64,000 nucleotides of DNA from Tanticharoenia sakaeratensis NBRC 103193 (GCF_000963885.1 NZ_BALE01000017.1:142517-206516); one strand, 5' to 3'; counted from the stretch's first letter, positions 27,673 to 37,552 are shown. The notes: a model not told the origin generated them from the letters alone. Made by a program: numbers and translations.

Positions 27673-28511
27673 TGTCGACGCCCGGCGTGCCTGCTCTGGG
27701 CATTCTGGCGGGCGGTGGTCCGCTGCCGGCGCAGGTTGCCGCAGCGGCTGCGGCACTCGGTCAACCGGTCTTCATCATAGGCTTTCAGGATTTCGTCGAC
27801 GAGGCCGCGATTGCACCGTGGCCGCATCAGATCGTGAGGCTGGCAGCCGCCGGCGAGATCCTGTCCGCGCTTCGCGCCCATCAGTGTCGTGACCTCGTCC
27901 TGATCGGTCCTGTGCGCCGCCCTGCGCTGCGTGACCTGCGCCCCGACCGGGAAGGGGGGCGCATTCTCGCACGGCTCGGTCGGGCTCTGTTCTCCGGCGA
28001 TGACGGGCTGTTGGGCGCATTGGTTCGCGTGCTTGGCGAAGAGGGTTTCACCGTGCGCGGCGCGCATGAGTATCTGCAGCACGCGGTAGGTCATGCAGGC
28101 GCTCTCGGGGCGGCAGTGCCGGATGATCTCGCACGCAGCGATATCGCACGCGGTATCGCCGTCGTGCGCGCCCTCGGGGCACTGGATGTTGGGCAGGGTT
28201 GCATCGTTCAGGACGGGCTGGTGCTGGGCGTGGAAGCAATCGAAGGGACCGACGCCATGCTCGCGCGCTGCAGCACGCTGCGCCAGGCGGGACCGGGTGG
28301 TGTTCTGGTGAAACTCCTGAAGCCCGGGCAGGAGCGCCGTGCCGACATGCCTACGATAGGGCCGGTCACGGTCGAGAACGCTTCCGCAACCGGGCTGCGC
28401 GGTATCGCGTTCGAAGCGGGCGCAACCTTGTTGACCGATCGGGACGCCTGTATCCGGGCGGCCGATCGACTGGGCCTGTTTCTGTATGGAATCGGCCCGA
28501 ACGAATTCTGA
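27672..28511 (+). CDS. lpxI: UDP-2,3-diacylglucosamine diphosphatase LpxI
   Basis: LpxI (formerly DUF1009) hydrolyses UDP-diacylglucosamine in lipid A synthesis and replaces LpxH in many alphaproteobacteria. The 279-residue protein has the N-terminal LGILAGGGPLPAQVA and the C-terminal catalytic-domain segments VLGVEAIEGTDAML, KLLKPGQERRADMPTIG and ATGLRGIAFEAGATLL. It is coupled to lpxA. lpxB, which often follows, is absent here. Confidence 0.95.
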   Translation: MSTPGVPALGILAGGGPLPAQVAAAAAALGQPVFIIGFQDFVDEAAIAPWPHQIVRLAAAGEILSALRAHQCRDLVLIGPVRRPALRDLRPDREGGRILARLGRALFSGDDGLLGALVRVLGEEGFTVRGAHEYLQHAVGHAGALGAAVPDDLARSDIARGIAVVRALGALDVGQGCIVQDGLVLGVEAIEGTDAMLARCSTLRQAGPGGVLVKLLKPGQERRADMPTIGPVTVENASATGLRGIAFEAGATLLTDRDACIRAADRLGLFLYGIGPNEF

Positions 28512-28529
28512 TACTCCAGGAGAACCAGC

Positions 28530-28919
<390 letters not shown>

Positions 28920-28926
28920 GGCGCGT

Positions 28927-29163
28927 TCAGACGCGTGCCTTGAGCCGGCGGACGGCGGCCTCGATGGCCGCAATGCCGCGCTCGGCTTCGGCGCGCACAT
29001 TAGGGTCCGCATGAGCACTCAGGCGGTCTAAGGCCATCATGGCGGGCGCAAGCAGGTTGCGCACATCGTGCCGCATCGCCGACGCAGCCTGATCGGCTGG
29101 AGGTGCATTGGCGGAAGAGGGCGGGCGGTCGTTCATGAGTTCGTGTTCGCTTTGCGTTGACAT
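28927..29163 (-). CDS. small histidine-kinase-dimerisation-like protein
   Basis: The roughly 77-residue protein resembles an isolated histidine-kinase dimerisation and phosphoacceptor segment: the H-box [19 protein letters not shown], then a second helix rich in Ala and Glu ([18 protein letters not shown]). No ATPase domain is present in any frame nearby. It may be a stand-alone phosphotransfer or decoy protein, or a remnant. The alternative start is ATG 29136. It is divergent from rpmH, whose candidate promoter overlaps its first codons. Confidence 0.5.
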   Translation of the reverse strand: MSTQSEHELMNDRPPSSANAPPADQAASAMRHDVRNLLAPAMMALDRLSAHADPNVRAEAERGIAAIEAAVRRLKARV

Positions 29164-29185
29164 CTTCGGGCGTGCGCAGTAATGC
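29157..29185 (+). promoter_or_regulatory. candidate rpmH promoter
   Basis: A perfect TTGACA (29157-29162) is followed after 17 bases by TAATGC (29180-29185), about 70 bases before the rpmH ATG. The -35 is ideal and the -10 weak. Confidence 0.45.
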
Positions 29186-29253
29186 CCGCCGAGCATTTCC
29201 GGGGACGTCCGTCGTCGCCCGGCCTCTAGGCAGATCGACAAGGGAACGACGCG

Positions 29254-29388
29254 ATGAAGCGCACTTATCAACCCTCCAAGCTGGTGCGCAAGCGTCGCCA
29301 CGGTTTCCGTTCGCGTATGGCGACCCCCGGCGGCCGCCGCGTGATCGCCAATCGTCGCAGCAAGGGCCGCAAGAAGCTCGCCGCCTGA
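29254..29388 (+). CDS. rpmH: 50S ribosomal protein L34
   Basis: L34 is a 44-residue, very basic protein of the large subunit. The product starts [20 protein letters not shown], contains [16 protein letters not shown], and matches the family over its whole length. AAGGGA precedes the ATG. rnpA follows 14 bases later, the conserved order. Confidence 0.97.
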   Translation: MKRTYQPSKLVRKRRHGFRSRMATPGGRRVIANRRSKGRKKLAA

Positions 29389-29402
29389 GCAACGCAGACG
29401 TC

Positions 29403-29750
29403 ATGCCTCGGGCTTCCATTGGACGCCTGAAGCAGCGCGCGGAGTTTCTCCGCGCTGCAAAGCACGGGCAGAAGGTGGCGACACCGGGTCTCGTGCTTCA
29501 GATCCTGCCAAGACCGGAGACCGGAGAAGCCCGCGCGGGGTTCACGGTCACGAAGAAGGTCGGCAATGCCGTGGTGCGCAATCGCACCCGGCGCAGGCTG
29601 CGCGCAGCCCTTCAGGCTGTTGCCAGCGAGCATTCCCTCCAGAACGTCGACGTTGTCCTGATCGGGCGTGACCAGACGCGGGCGAGAGCCTTTACCGATT
29701 TGGTCGACGATCTGCGTCGCAGCCTCCGCAAGGGATCGTTACTGCCGTGA
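29403..29750 (+). CDS. rnpA: ribonuclease P protein component
   Basis: RnpA is the protein cofactor that helps the RNase P RNA mature tRNA 5' ends. The 115-residue basic protein has the early [11 protein letters not shown] segment and the signature [18 protein letters not shown]. It overlaps yidD by four bases (GTGA). Confidence 0.95.
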   Translation: MPRASIGRLKQRAEFLRAAKHGQKVATPGLVLQILPRPETGEARAGFTVTKKVGNAVVRNRTRRRLRAALQAVASEHSLQNVDVVLIGRDQTRARAFTDLVDDLRRSLRKGSLLP

Positions 29751-29962
29751 TCGTGCGAAGGGTCGCGCAGGCACTGATCGGTGTCTATCGGTTGACCCTC
29801 TCGCCGCTGCTCGGCCCTGTCTGCCGTTTCGAACCGTCATGCAGTGTGTATGCCCAGGAAGCCATCGGGCGGTATGGCGTCGTGCGTGGCGGATGGCTTG
29901 CCTTTCGCCGAATCGTGCGATGTCATCCTTTCGCACAGGGCGGGCGCGACCCGGTTCCGTGA
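29747..29962 (+). CDS. yidD: membrane protein insertion efficiency factor YidD
   Basis: YidD is a small membrane-associated protein that assists YidC insertion. The 71-residue product has [23 protein letters not shown] and RIVRCHPF with conserved cysteines (the first segment is quoted across 29787-29852). The GTG start overlaps rnpA. Confidence 0.93.
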   Translation: MIVRRVAQALIGVYRLTLSPLLGPVCRFEPSCSVYAQEAIGRYGVVRGGWLAFRRIVRCHPFAQGGRDPVP

Positions 29963-30088
29963 ACGATTTCCGCTCGGCGCTATTGTTTTGCACGTCGTTT
30001 TCGGTCAGTTGAGGCGCGACGTTTCAGTGGCGGGCTGACCAGCCTGTCTCCTTCTTTCAAAATGACTTCGGGGGCCGGCGTTCCGCGC

Positions 30089-31843
30089 ATGGATATCAGG
30101 CGACTCATCACCGCGATGGCACTGTCGATGATCGTGCTGATCGGGTTCGACTACTTCATGCCGAAGCCTCAGCACCCGCAACAGGATCAGGCGACGACTC
30201 AGACGTCCGTCTCGGAGCCGGCATCGACCATGAGGTCGGCGGCCGACGCTGATACGGCAACGAACGCTGACGACAAGCGGATCCCGATTACCGGTCCGAG
30301 TGTGTCGGGTTCCCTGAACCTCCGTGGCGCGCGCCTCGATGACCTGCTGCTGACGCGCTATCATACGACGCCGAAGTCCGACAGCCCGCTGGTTCGGGTT
30401 CTGGACAAGGCCACCGACCCCCAGCCGAACTTCGTGCAGATCGGCTGGCGCGCGATTGCCGGGGATGCGACGAAGCTGCCGGACGCCGGCACTCTCTGGG
30501 AGGCTGACGGCACTGCCCTTTCCCCTGACCATCCGCTGACCCTGCACTGGGACAACGGGCAGGGGCAGGTCTTCTCGATCCGGCTCGCACTCGATGCCCG
30601 TTACATGTTCACCGTCACGCAGTCGGTGGCAAACCACGGGACGTCGAGCATCCGGGTGCTGCCCGCGCTGACCGTCGAACGGAATTACGTGCCGGAAGAC
30701 GTCGGCAGCATGCTGGTGCACGAAGGGCCGGTCGGCGTGATGAACGGCCGTCTGGAGGAGCAGACCTACAAGGCGGTCCACAACAACACCAACGTCTCCA
30801 CCGGCCAGGCCTGGGCGGCGCAGGGCAATGGCGGCTGGGCCGGCATCACTGACAAGTACTGGCTGACCGCGATCGCGCCGGATCACACGGCTCCGGTTAG
30901 CGCGAGCTTCGGTTTTGCCGCCGACCGTGGCCCGGGATCGTACCGCGTCGGTTTCGTCCCCCAGGCGCCGGTCGAGATTTCCGCAGGCGCCGAGGCCGGT
31001 TCCACCGCTCACGTGTTTGCGGGCGCCAAGGAACTGAACCTGCTTGAACAGTACGGCAACGATCTGCAGATCACCGATTTCTACAAGGCTGTCGATTTCG
31101 GGTGGTTCGGGTTTGCCACGCGTCCGATGTTCCACCTGCTGCACTGGCTGTTCCTGCAGTTCGGCAATTTCGGCATCGCCCTTCTGGCCTTCACGCTGAT
31201 CATCAAACTGGTGATGTTCCCGCTCGCGACCAAGACGGTGAAGTCGAGCACGCGCATGCGCCAGCTCGCACCGCGCGTGCAGGCGATCCGGGATCGCAAC
31301 AAGGACAACCCGGTTGCGGCGAACCAGCAGGTCATGGCGCTGTATCGCGAGGAAGGCGTCAACATGTTCGGCGGGTGCCTGCCGGCGCTCGTTCAGATCC
31401 CGGTGTTCTTCTGCCTCTACAAGGTGCTGAACGTCGCGATCGACATGCGTCATGCACCCTTCTTCGGCTGGATCCGGGATCTCTCGGCACCTGATCCGAC
31501 GAACCTGTTCAACCTGTTCGGCCTCGTGCCTTTCGATCCGTCGGTTTACTGGGCGCCCCTGCATCTGGGGATCTGGCCCATCCTTTTCGGCGGCACGACC
31601 TTCCTGATGCAGCGGATGAACATGGCCACGATGGATCCGGCCCAGCAGCGCATCATGCAGTTCATGCCGATCATCTACGTGTTCTTCATGGGGCGCCTGC
31701 CGGCAGGCATCGTCATCTACTACACGTGGAACAACCTGCTGACCGCAGGCCAGCAGCTGCTGATCCAGAAGCGTGTCGAGCGGGCAGGGACGCCGGCCAA
31801 GACCGTTGTTGCACCCGTGAAGAAGCCGCAGCGCAAGTCATGA
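30089..31843 (+). CDS. yidC: membrane protein insertase YidC
   Basis: YidC inserts inner-membrane proteins alone or with Sec. The 584-residue protein begins MDIRRLITAMALSMIVLIGF, an uncleaved first helix, followed by a large periplasmic beta domain and five C-terminal membrane helices starting near FFGFATRP-type residues (WFGFATRPMFHLLHWLF). The insertase core has the conserved Arg-containing KSSTRMRQLAPRVQ segment and the C1 loop. ATG 30062 is possible, but the family normally starts at MDI. The last four bases overlap engB (ATGA). Confidence 0.95.
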   Translation: MDIRRLITAMALSMIVLIGFDYFMPKPQHPQQDQATTQTSVSEPASTMRSAADADTATNADDKRIPITGPSVSGSLNLRGARLDDLLLTRYHTTPKSDSPLVRVLDKATDPQPNFVQIGWRAIAGDATKLPDAGTLWEADGTALSPDHPLTLHWDNGQGQVFSIRLALDARYMFTVTQSVANHGTSSIRVLPALTVERNYVPEDVGSMLVHEGPVGVMNGRLEEQTYKAVHNNTNVSTGQAWAAQGNGGWAGITDKYWLTAIAPDHTAPVSASFGFAADRGPGSYRVGFVPQAPVEISAGAEAGSTAHVFAGAKELNLLEQYGNDLQITDFYKAVDFGWFGFATRPMFHLLHWLFLQFGNFGIALLAFTLIIKLVMFPLATKTVKSSTRMRQLAPRVQAIRDRNKDNPVAANQQVMALYREEGVNMFGGCLPALVQIPVFFCLYKVLNVAIDMRHAPFFGWIRDLSAPDPTNLFNLFGLVPFDPSVYWAPLHLGIWPILFGGTTFLMQRMNMATMDPAQQRIMQFMPIIYVFFMGRLPAGIVIYYTWNNLLTAGQQLLIQKRVERAGTPAKTVVAPVKKPQRKS

Positions 31844-32496
31844 TCGACAGGATTCCCGAGCCCACGGAAACCGAGATCGAGACCGGCAGGCTGTTGTTCG
31901 CGGGTACTTGCGACTTCTTCCACGGCGCACAGACGACGGACCAGTTGCCGGACGCCGGGCGGCCGGAAGTTGCGTTCGCAGGGCGTTCGAATGTCGGCAA
32001 GTCCAGTTTGATCAACGGGCTGACGTCGCGTTCGCGGCTGGCGCGTGCGTCTTCCGAGCCCGGGCGGACCAAGCAGCTGAACTTCTTCAACCTTGCGGAC
32101 CGGCTGACGCTCGTGGACATGCCGGGCTATGGCTTCGCCAAGGCCGCCAAGGCGGTGAAGGAAGACTGGCAGCGCACCATGTTCGCGTATCTGCGCGGAC
32201 GGACGACCCTGTCCCGCGTGGTTCTGCTGCTTGACGCCCGGATCGAGATCAAGGCTTCGGATACCGAGGTCATGGACCTTTTCGACCGGGCGGCCGTCGT
32301 ATTTCAGGTCGTCCTTACGAAGTGTGATGCGATCGGTCCGACGGCGCTTGCGCGCAAGCAGCGTGAAGTCGAGGATCTGTGCGGCAAGCACGCCGCGGCC
32401 TATCCCGATGTGATCGCCACCAGCAGTGAAACGGGGCTTGGCATGGAGCGACTGCGGGCTGAGCTTGCGCGCCTTGCGCTCCCGGCTTCCCCCTGA
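31840..32496 (+). CDS. engB: ribosome biogenesis GTP-binding protein YihA/YsxC
   Basis: EngB is a GTPase in large-subunit assembly. The 218-residue protein has G1 GRSNVGKSS (48-56), a TKQLNFF-containing switch I, G3 DMPGYGFA and G4 TKCD. It is coupled to yidC and followed by argB, a common alphaproteobacterial order. Confidence 0.96.
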   Translation: MIDRIPEPTETEIETGRLLFAGTCDFFHGAQTTDQLPDAGRPEVAFAGRSNVGKSSLINGLTSRSRLARASSEPGRTKQLNFFNLADRLTLVDMPGYGFAKAAKAVKEDWQRTMFAYLRGRTTLSRVVLLLDARIEIKASDTEVMDLFDRAAVVFQVVLTKCDAIGPTALARKQREVEDLCGKHAAAYPDVIATSSETGLGMERLRAELARLALPASP

Positions 32497-32510
32497 AGAC
32501 AAGGAACCTT

Positions 32511-33443
32511 GTGACGATGTCGGCTGACGAAGACACGCTGTCGCCACCGGAAGACCTGCTGGTGAAGGCCCGCAAGCAGGCCGAGATTCTGGCCGGCGCC
32601 CTGCCTTTTCTCCGTCGATACACCGGTGACACGATCGTCGTGAAATACGGCGGTCACGCGATGGGTGACGGCGAACTGTCCGAGGCCTTTGGCCACGATA
32701 TCGCGCTGCTCAAACTGGTCGGCGTCAACCCGATCATCGTGCATGGCGGCGGTCCGCAGATCAACGCGATGCTCAAGCGGCTCGATATCACGTCCGAGTT
32801 TGTCGAAGGGCTTCGGGTAACTGACGCCGCAATGGTCGACGTCATCGAAATGGTCCTGTCGGGCAGCGTGAACAAGCAGGTCGCGGCCCTGGTCAACGGG
32901 GCCGGCGCTCTGGCTGTTGGCATTTCCGGCAAGGACGGCGGACTGATCCGGGCCAAGCGCCTTCTCAAGCAGGTTCGTGACCCTGCCACCGGCGTCGAGC
33001 GCACGGTCGACCTTGGATTTGTCGGCACGCCTGATCGCGTGGATGCGCGCGTGCTATACGCTCTGCTGGGATCGGGGCTGATCCCCGTAATTGCACCAAT
33101 CGGCGTTGGTGAAGGTGGCGAGACCTACAACATCAATGCAGATACGGCGGCTGGCGCCATTGCCGGGGCGACACAGGCAAGCCGGTTGCTGATGTTGACG
33201 GATGTTCCAGGCGTTCTGGATGAGAACCGGCGCCTGATTCCGGAACTGACAGCAGAAGAAGCAGTTCGCCGGATCGAGGCCGGACAGATCACCGGGGGCA
33301 TGATCCCGAAGGTTGAGACGTGCCTTGCCGCGGTGCGTGATGGTGCCAAGGCCGCCGTCATACTCGACGGCCGGGTGCCGCATGCCTGTCTGCTGGAGCT
33401 GTTCACGCATGCCGGCCCCGGGACGTTGATCCGGGGCACCTGA
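32511..33443 (+). CDS. argB: acetylglutamate kinase
   Basis: ArgB phosphorylates N-acetylglutamate, the controlled step of arginine synthesis in many bacteria. The product of about 310 residues has VVKYGGHAM, IVHGGGPQIN, the nucleotide-site VYSA-like region (YNINADTAAGAIAGA) and KVETCLAAV. The N-terminal helix (ILAGALPFLRRY) is the type found in arginine-inhibited hexameric enzymes. GTG 32511 has AAGGAA upstream; ATG 32517 is the alternative. Confidence 0.95.
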   Translation: MTMSADEDTLSPPEDLLVKARKQAEILAGALPFLRRYTGDTIVVKYGGHAMGDGELSEAFGHDIALLKLVGVNPIIVHGGGPQINAMLKRLDITSEFVEGLRVTDAAMVDVIEMVLSGSVNKQVAALVNGAGALAVGISGKDGGLIRAKRLLKQVRDPATGVERTVDLGFVGTPDRVDARVLYALLGSGLIPVIAPIGVGEGGETYNINADTAAGAIAGATQASRLLMLTDVPGVLDENRRLIPELTAEEAVRRIEAGQITGGMIPKVETCLAAVRDGAKAAVILDGRVPHACLLELFTHAGPGTLIRGT

Positions 33444-33473
33444 ACGCCCCGGTCTGCCCGGAACGCCAGCCGG

Positions 33474-34832
33474 CTACGGCGCGTCATGCGAAAAGAGCCA
33501 GCCGCCGCCGTTGTCCCGCGCGGATCTCAAAGCCAGGCTTGCGCGCTCCAGAAAGACTTCGATCGGCTCCGTCGTTTCGGCTTCACGCGTGACGAGCCCC
33601 ATCGAGACAGACAGATGGTGCGGCGGATCGAGGATGATCGGCGCGCCGTGAATACACATGCGTTCCGCCCGCTCGGCTGCGGCAAACCGGTCGCCGCCGT
33701 CCATCCAGAGTGCAAACGTATCGCTGCCGATGCGCGCGACGAGATCCGTCGGACGCACGGCAGCACGAAGCAACTCGATGCATTGCCGTATGGCATCCTC
33801 TCCGTCGGCGAAGCCGAGGGATGAGACGAGCGCGGACAGGCCTTCGATCGCAACCAGCATGAGTGTTGCGGACAGGTGCTCGCGATCGAGGCGGGCAGTC
33901 CGGCGCCCGACCTCCGAGCGGAAGCCGGCCCAGGTCAGGACGTTGTATCCGGGATCGAAATGCGCCTCGCGCAGAAGGTTGCGGTGGACGCCGTCGAGTT
34001 CGATGAGCGCGCTGAATGTCGATGTCACAGCTGCACACAACGCGCCGTCGCCCGCTGACCACGGCTTGTCCGCAGACCTCCAGAACAGCAGGCCGATCTG
34101 CCCGAAGAGACGGACGCGCTCGCGTGCGAGCAGGAAATCGAAGCGATCTTCGCGCCGCCGGAGCGCGCCTGTTCGCGTGCTGGGTTCGAGCTTTGCTGCG
34201 AGCCGCTCGCTATGATCATTCCACGTGCCGAAGCGATGGAGGATCTGGAACGCGCCGTCGATCGGACTCGGTTCATGCGGCGACAGAGGCCCGGTGCTGA
34301 CAAGTGCGCCGCCGTCCGCGCCGATCTCCTGCGCCAGCATGTCGAATGCGGCGAGGATGCCGATTCGAGGCACGAGTGCCGCACGCAATGCTTCCACCAC
34401 GCGTCGCAACGTCGGCGCATCCGGCTGGCGGATGGCCTGCGCCCCCGGCGCGACCTCGTCTCCGATGATGATAAGCCCGCCCCGAACGCCGCTGAACAGG
34501 CCATCAGCGTTCTGGTGCGGTGTATAGGTCAGCAGAAGATCGACAGGACGCCCGGCGTGATCGGCACCATGCACGACGCGTCGTACGGGGGTTCGTCCCG
34601 CCTGCGGACGATCATCGGACGCCGTGTTCCACATGGTACCCAGGGGTTGCCCCAGAAGCGATCGCGTGTCCCGGCCGAGCACATGTCGTGGCGCAACACT
34701 CGTCAGGCGTCCGTCCGCATCAGTCTCGAACACGGCATCCAGTGCGGCGGTGGCTACGCCGCGCCATGCAGCATGGCCGCCTGAGCCGGTAGCCGGGGCA
34801 GGGGGCAGCGTTGTTTCGGTCTGCGGCATCAT
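33474..34832 (-). CDS. PAS-like protein with degenerate GGDEF domain
   Basis: The 452-residue cytoplasmic protein has a PAS-like N-terminus (about 24-125, ALDAVFETDADGRLTSVAP), a GAF-like middle (about 145-280) and a C-terminal GGDEF-fold domain (about 290-445). The active-site motif is RIGSDTFALW (367-376), GSDTF in place of GGDEF, and the metal and substrate positions in the upstream FKxxND-type helix are also lost (GFADGEDAI). It is therefore probably not a diguanylate cyclase and may bind nucleotide or a partner. The start is either of two adjacent ATGs. It converges with argB. Confidence 0.8.
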   Translation of the reverse strand: MMPQTETTLPPAPATGSGGHAAWRGVATAALDAVFETDADGRLTSVAPRHVLGRDTRSLLGQPLGTMWNTASDDRPQAGRTPVRRVVHGADHAGRPVDLLLTYTPHQNADGLFSGVRGGLIIIGDEVAPGAQAIRQPDAPTLRRVVEALRAALVPRIGILAAFDMLAQEIGADGGALVSTGPLSPHEPSPIDGAFQILHRFGTWNDHSERLAAKLEPSTRTGALRRREDRFDFLLARERVRLFGQIGLLFWRSADKPWSAGDGALCAAVTSTFSALIELDGVHRNLLREAHFDPGYNVLTWAGFRSEVGRRTARLDREHLSATLMLVAIEGLSALVSSLGFADGEDAIRQCIELLRAAVRPTDLVARIGSDTFALWMDGGDRFAAAERAERMCIHGAPIILDPPHHLSVSMGLVTREAETTEPIEVFLERASLALRSARDNGGGWLFSHDAP

Positions 34833-34961
34833 CGGCGCAGCATGCAGCCCAAAGCCTTAACGAAGCGTGCATATCGCATGGCGATTCGTTGACAGCGGGA
34901 TACGTCATCCGCATGGTCCCCGCCATATCGACAGACCAGTGCCCGCGAAGGACAGACCACC

Positions 34962-35789
34962 ATGACGACCGCCGCTCTTGAAGCCACAATCGACGCGCTT
35001 TGGGAGGACCGCACATCCCTTTCGTCCGCGACCACCGGCGAGGCGCGCGAGGCGGTGGAAGCCGCGCTCGCCGGGCTCGACGCGGGGACGTTCCGTGTCG
35101 CCGAGCCGGGAGCGAATGGCTGGGTCGTGCATCAATGGCTCAAGAAGGCCGTGCTGCTGTCGTTCCGGCTCGAGGACAGCGTGCCGCTCGAAGGCGCGGC
35201 CGGTGGGGCTCCGGGCTTCGACAAGGTGCCGCTCAAGTTCGCAGGCTGGGACAAGGCGCGCTTTGACGCCGCCGGTTTCCGCGTCGTGCCGGGTGCCGTC
35301 GTGCGGCGCAGCGCCTATGTCGCCCCGGGCGTCGTTCTGATGCCGAGCTTCGTCAATGTCGGCGCGCGCGTCGATTCGGGAACGATGATCGATACCTGGG
35401 CGACGGTCGGCTCCTGTGCGCAGATCGGGCGCAACTGCCACATCAGCGGCGGCGCCGGGATCGGTGGGGTGCTCGAGCCGCTTCAGGCGGGTCCGGTCAT
35501 CATCGAGGACGACTGCTTCATCGGTGCGCGGTCGGAAGTGGCCGAGGGCGTCGTGATCGAACGTGGGGCCGTGCTCTCGATGGGCGTGTTCATCGGCGCG
35601 TCCACGAAGATCGTCGATCGCGCGACGGGCGAGATCCATCGCGGGCGCGTCCCGGCCTATTCGGTCGTCGTTCCGGGAACCCTGCCGGGCAAGGATGGCG
35701 GACCGTCCCTGGCCTGTGCCGTGATCGTCAAGCGTGTGGACGAGCAGACGCGGTTGAAGACCTCGATCAACGACCTGCTGCGGGACTGA
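34962..35789 (+). CDS. dapD: 2,3,4,5-tetrahydropyridine-2,6-dicarboxylate N-succinyltransferase
   Basis: DapD succinylates tetrahydrodipicolinate on the way to diaminopimelate and lysine. The 275-residue protein has the N-terminal helical domain and a hexapeptide-repeat beta-helix with [16 protein letters not shown] and [15 protein letters not shown]. It is followed three bases later by dapE. Confidence 0.97.
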   Translation: MTTAALEATIDALWEDRTSLSSATTGEAREAVEAALAGLDAGTFRVAEPGANGWVVHQWLKKAVLLSFRLEDSVPLEGAAGGAPGFDKVPLKFAGWDKARFDAAGFRVVPGAVVRRSAYVAPGVVLMPSFVNVGARVDSGTMIDTWATVGSCAQIGRNCHISGGAGIGGVLEPLQAGPVIIEDDCFIGARSEVAEGVVIERGAVLSMGVFIGASTKIVDRATGEIHRGRVPAYSVVVPGTLPGKDGGPSLACAVIVKRVDEQTRLKTSINDLLRD

Positions 35790-35792
35790 GCC

Positions 35793-36923
35793 TTGGACCT
35801 GTCCGCGCTCGCGCTCGCTCGCGACCTCCTGCGCTGCCCGTCGGTCACGCCGCGCGACGCGGGCGCGCAGGCCGTGCTCGCGGACGCACTGGAGCGCCTG
35901 GGGTTCACTGTCACGCTTCTTCCGTTCGGGCCGGAGCCGATCCACAATCTTTATGCCCGCCTTGGCACGGGCGGGCCGCATCTGTGTTTCGCGGGGCACA
36001 CGGACGTCGTGCCGGAAGGCATGACCGCTTCGTGGTCGAGCGACCCGTTTGCGGGCGACGTGCGCGACGGCCTGCTGTATGGACGCGGCGCCTGCGACAT
36101 GAAGGGCGGCATCGCAGCGTTCGTGGCGGCAGTCGCGCGTCTGCTGGCCCAGCGTCCGCTCCGGGGCAGCGTCAGCCTGCTGATCACGGGGGACGAGGAG
36201 GGGCCGGCCCGGCACGGCACGCGAGAGGTGCTGGAATGGATGCGCGCGCATGGCGAGGCGCCGGATTTCTGCCTGTTGGGTGAGCCGACCAATCCCCGGG
36301 AACTCGGCGAGGTCATCAAGATCGGCCGGCGCGGCAGCCTGAATGCCCGCATCGCGGTCGAGGGGCGGCAAGGCCACGTCGCCTATCCTGATCGGGCCGA
36401 TAATCCCGTGCATCGTCTCATGGACGTCCTGTCAGAACTGCGCGCGCGCACGCTTGATGCAGGCACCGAATGGTTCGAGCCGTCGTCCCTGCAGGTCACG
36501 AGCATCGATGTCGGCAATGCAGCGCATAACGTCATTCCGCAGGAGGCAGGTGCGCGCCTGAACATCCGCTTCAACGACGCGCATCGGGGCGAGGAACTAG
36601 CGTCGTGGATCCGCGACGTCTGCGCCCGGCATGGCACAGGGTGCCGCGCCGAGATCGCGATCAGCGGCGAGGCCTTCGTGACCGAGCCTGGCTCGGCGGT
36701 TACCCGGCTCGTCGAATCGGTAGCAGCGATCACGGGGCGGACGCCGCGCCTCGATACCGGCGGTGGAACGTCCGACGCGCGTTTCATTTCCACCATGTTT
36801 CCCGTGGCGGAATTCGGGCTCGTCGGCGCCAGCATGCATCAGGTGGACGAGCACGTCAGTCTCGCAAACCTTGCAGCCCTTGATGACATCTATCTGGATT
36901 TCATGCAGAGATTCGGATTGTGA
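35793..36923 (+). CDS. dapE: succinyl-diaminopimelate desuccinylase
   Basis: DapE removes succinate from N-succinyl-diaminopimelate using two zinc ions. The 376-residue M20-family protein has His69 and Asp71 (FAGHTDVVPEG), the bridging Asp102 (GACDMKGG), the catalytic Glu pair at 135-136 (GDEEGPA) and the late His in ASMHQVDEHV. The start is TTG 35793, three bases after dapD. The stop overlaps the next gene by four bases. Confidence 0.96.
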   Translation: MDLSALALARDLLRCPSVTPRDAGAQAVLADALERLGFTVTLLPFGPEPIHNLYARLGTGGPHLCFAGHTDVVPEGMTASWSSDPFAGDVRDGLLYGRGACDMKGGIAAFVAAVARLLAQRPLRGSVSLLITGDEEGPARHGTREVLEWMRAHGEAPDFCLLGEPTNPRELGEVIKIGRRGSLNARIAVEGRQGHVAYPDRADNPVHRLMDVLSELRARTLDAGTEWFEPSSLQVTSIDVGNAAHNVIPQEAGARLNIRFNDAHRGEELASWIRDVCARHGTGCRAEIAISGEAFVTEPGSAVTRLVESVAAITGRTPRLDTGGGTSDARFISTMFPVAEFGLVGASMHQVDEHVSLANLAALDDIYLDFMQRFGL

Positions 36924-37543
36924 ACCAGGAACCTCGCCAAACCATCCCCGGGCCCGGCGGCCCGATCGCCAGCGTCTTTCAGGGCGTTCTGCTGCTGGGG
37001 CGCGGACGGGCCGAAGGACTGAACTGTTTCGGCGCGACCATGGACGCGCTGATGTCGGCGCTTGCGCCATATGTCGCGCTGATCGGCGTCGGGGCGTTTG
37101 CCCTGATCGCGCGCCATGGGACCGCGATCGAGGCCGTTCGCCTGCTGTTGCTGCTGTGTGTCCTACTGGTCAGGCCGGTCGTGTCGCAAATCCTGGCGCA
37201 GCGCTGGAACCGGCAGGGACTATGGCTACGCTTCGCCACGGCCTCGCTTTGGGCGTCCTGGCTTGTTCAGGCATTGATCATCATCGCCTTTTTCCTGCTG
37301 CACGCCATGGCGCCGGATCTTGCGGAAAGCCGCGCCGTCGGAACCGGGATCATGCTCGGCCTGCAGGCCTATGACCTCTGGCTCGCCTGGTTCATTGCGC
37401 GCGTGGGACTCATCGTCGGGCCGGGGCGTGCGGCCATCGTCGTGCTTGCGACCGTGCTGGCCATGGTGGCGCTCTACGCGATCGCTGCCGTGTTGCCGCC
37501 TTACTACAACGCGATGGGCGATCTCTTCTCGCCGCCGGGCTGA
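36920..37543 (+). CDS. unknown membrane protein coupled to dapE
   Basis: I do not recognise this 207-residue protein. It has a Gly/Pro-rich cytoplasmic N-terminus, then a VFQGVLLLGRGRAEGLNCF segment and about four hydrophobic stretches (around 48-65, 72-90, 110-130 and 165-195). The GTG start overlaps the dapE stop (GTGA), so it is co-translated with the diaminopimelate genes, but nothing in it suggests an enzyme. It converges with truA. Confidence 0.7.
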   Translation: MNQEPRQTIPGPGGPIASVFQGVLLLGRGRAEGLNCFGATMDALMSALAPYVALIGVGAFALIARHGTAIEAVRLLLLLCVLLVRPVVSQILAQRWNRQGLWLRFATASLWASWLVQALIIIAFFLLHAMAPDLAESRAVGTGIMLGLQAYDLWLAWFIARVGLIVGPGRAAIVVLATVLAMVALYAIAAVLPPYYNAMGDLFSPPG

Positions 37544-37552
37544 TCAACGCAC

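Noticed and set aside
30005..31564. A 519-codon open frame on the minus strand opposite yidC.
   Set aside because: Same reason: antisense to a well-conserved gene, with low-complexity translation.
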